This document shows positions 5,850-6,361 of a stretch of 6,361 nucleotides of DNA, piece by piece. The notes beneath the pieces were generated by a model. That model ran no database searches, was not told the origin of the DNA, and saw nothing but the letters and a program-made list of their open reading frames with translations. This DNA comes from Syntrophaceae bacterium CG2_30_49_12 (GTDB taxonomy: Bacteria; Desulfobacterota; Syntrophia; Syntrophales; CG2-30-49-12). The position numbers and the translations under genes were made by a program. The stretch covers positions 1 to 6,361 of the forward strand of contig MNZP01000165.1 in NCBI GenBank assembly GCA_001873675.1, written 5' to 3'. The number at the start of each line of letters is the position of its first letter. Positions within the stretch are counted from its first letter, which is position 1.

Positions 5850-5884
5850 GTTAAAAGTTAAAAGTTAAAAGTTAAAAGTTAAAA
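5850..5884 (+). repeat. Tandem repeat of five GTTAAAA units
   Basis: Five exact 7-base copies begin at 5850, 5857, 5864, 5871 and 5878, flanked by an eight-A run before and an A/T-rich stretch after. They end 12 bases before the porin Shine-Dalgarno. Short perfect arrays like this can change copy number by slippage. Confidence 0.95.
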
Positions 5885-5908
5885 AATTTAAGAATCAGGA
5901 GGAGTAAA

Positions 5909-6361
5909 ATGAATAGGTTTTGGAAGGTTTTACTATCGGTGGGGCTGATAATGGCCTTTAGTGTACCCGCACTTGCGGTAGATGTCAAGTTCAGCGGGTC
6001 ATACTATGCCCGGGGCTGGTATATCAGCAATCATGAATTAAATGAGGATGAGGATTCACGTGCCTTCATGAATCAGCGGTTGAGGGTAGGGACGGTCTTC
6101 CAGGTTGCGGAGGGTCTTGCCCTGACCACCCGCTTTGATGCTCTCGAGAAGAAATGGGGAGATCAGACGTGGAAAGGCGAATTTGAGGATGACAGGGATC
6201 GTCTCGTTGGAGGTTCCGGAAAAGAGCAGGAGAACATTGAATTTGAACGGGCTTATGTGAGTTTCACGACAGCGGTCGGTCTGTTTGATGTCGGTTATCA
6301 GCAGGGCAGCTCTCTCTTTGGTACCGATTTCTTAGACAGTGATGAGAGCGTCGGGCGCGTC
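5909..6361 (+). CDS. Outer-membrane porin-like beta-barrel protein, N-terminal 151 residues (runs off the window)
   Basis: Likely forms an outer-membrane channel; the substrate is unknown. A Sec signal peptide occupies residues 1-23: basic start (Arg3, Lys6), hydrophobic core LLSVGLIMAF, and VPALA before the predicted cleavage. The mature part begins VDVKFSGSYYARGWY and shows alternating polar/aromatic strands typical of barrels (about 24-39, 51-66, 69-79, 109-121, 124-132), separated by acidic loops rich in Asp and Glu (45-49, 91-97). RAFMNQRLRVG and RAYVSFTTAVGLFDVGYQQ are of the kind seen in deltaproteobacterial porins. The reading frame stays open to the last base. AGGAGG (5897-5902) sits six bases before the ATG. 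It is transcribed divergently from the ETF operon across about 600 bases, so shared control is possible but not shown. Barrel class is fairly sure; the exact family needs the missing C-terminus. Confidence 0.8.
   Translation, partial: MNRFWKVLLSVGLIMAFSVPALAVDVKFSGSYYARGWYISNHELNEDEDSRAFMNQRLRVGTVFQVAEGLALTTRFDALEKKWGDQTWKGEFEDDRDRLVGGSGKEQENIEFERAYVSFTTAVGLFDVGYQQGSSLFGTDFLDSDESVGRV

Noticed and set aside
5801..5854. 17-codon leader ORF (MNGKHRLQKEVMGGKKS) before the porin.
   Set aside because: No Shine-Dalgarno precedes its ATG and the peptide has no attenuator-like codon run; kept only as a possibility in the finding on the unused ribosome binding site.
5850..5884. The GTTAAAA array as a CRISPR or iteron origin.
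   Set aside because: Units are contiguous 7-mers without spacers, and there is no Rep or Cas gene nearby.

Overview
The window reads as chromosomal DNA from an anaerobic, probably syntrophic or sulfate-reducing bacterium of the former Deltaproteobacteria (Desulfobacterota; Syntrophales-like is my best guess). The grounds are an electron-transfer flavoprotein (ETF) operon ending in a haem/iron-sulfur ETF:menaquinone oxidoreductase-type membrane protein, an enoyl-CoA hydratase/isomerase-family protein, an outer-membrane porin, and a G/C-run palindrome of a type I associate with such genomes. The taxonomic call is inference; no rRNA or other marker gene is present.

Layout. Positions 2-380 (+) hold the 3' part of an integron-type tyrosine recombinase (IntI) gene broken by an internal deletion with a frame change. 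A short gap (381-474) separates it, tail to tail, from a minus-strand operon of four genes in the order etfB (5302-4526), etfA (4396-3416), a 668-residue membrane iron-sulfur oxidoreductase (3355-1349) and an enoyl-CoA hydratase/isomerase-family gene (1338-475). The gaps are 129, 60 and 10 bases. The first contains a long GC-rich palindrome and the second a terminator-like hairpin, so output may fall stepwise along the operon. A divergent intergenic region (5303-5908) follows, with a candidate minus-strand promoter for etfB, several inverted repeats, a candidate plus-strand promoter, an unused perfect Shine-Dalgarno sequence and five tandem copies of GTTAAAA. It ends in the start of a secreted beta-barrel porin gene (5909 to the window edge, +).

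How the genes fit together. EtfA and EtfB form the soluble flavoprotein that takes electrons from acyl-CoA dehydrogenases. The membrane protein (NarI-like haem domain, two 4Fe-4S motifs, two CCG domains) fits the EMO / HdrDE-like type that passes those electrons to menaquinone. The last gene acts on CoA thioesters, so the operon looks like the redox outlet of a beta-oxidation or aromatic acyl-CoA pathway. No acyl-CoA dehydrogenase lies in the window. I see no clearly undescribed system; the points most worth a second look are the hydratase-family protein lacking one expected catalytic glutamate, the hairpins inside the ETF operon, and the repeat-rich porin leader.
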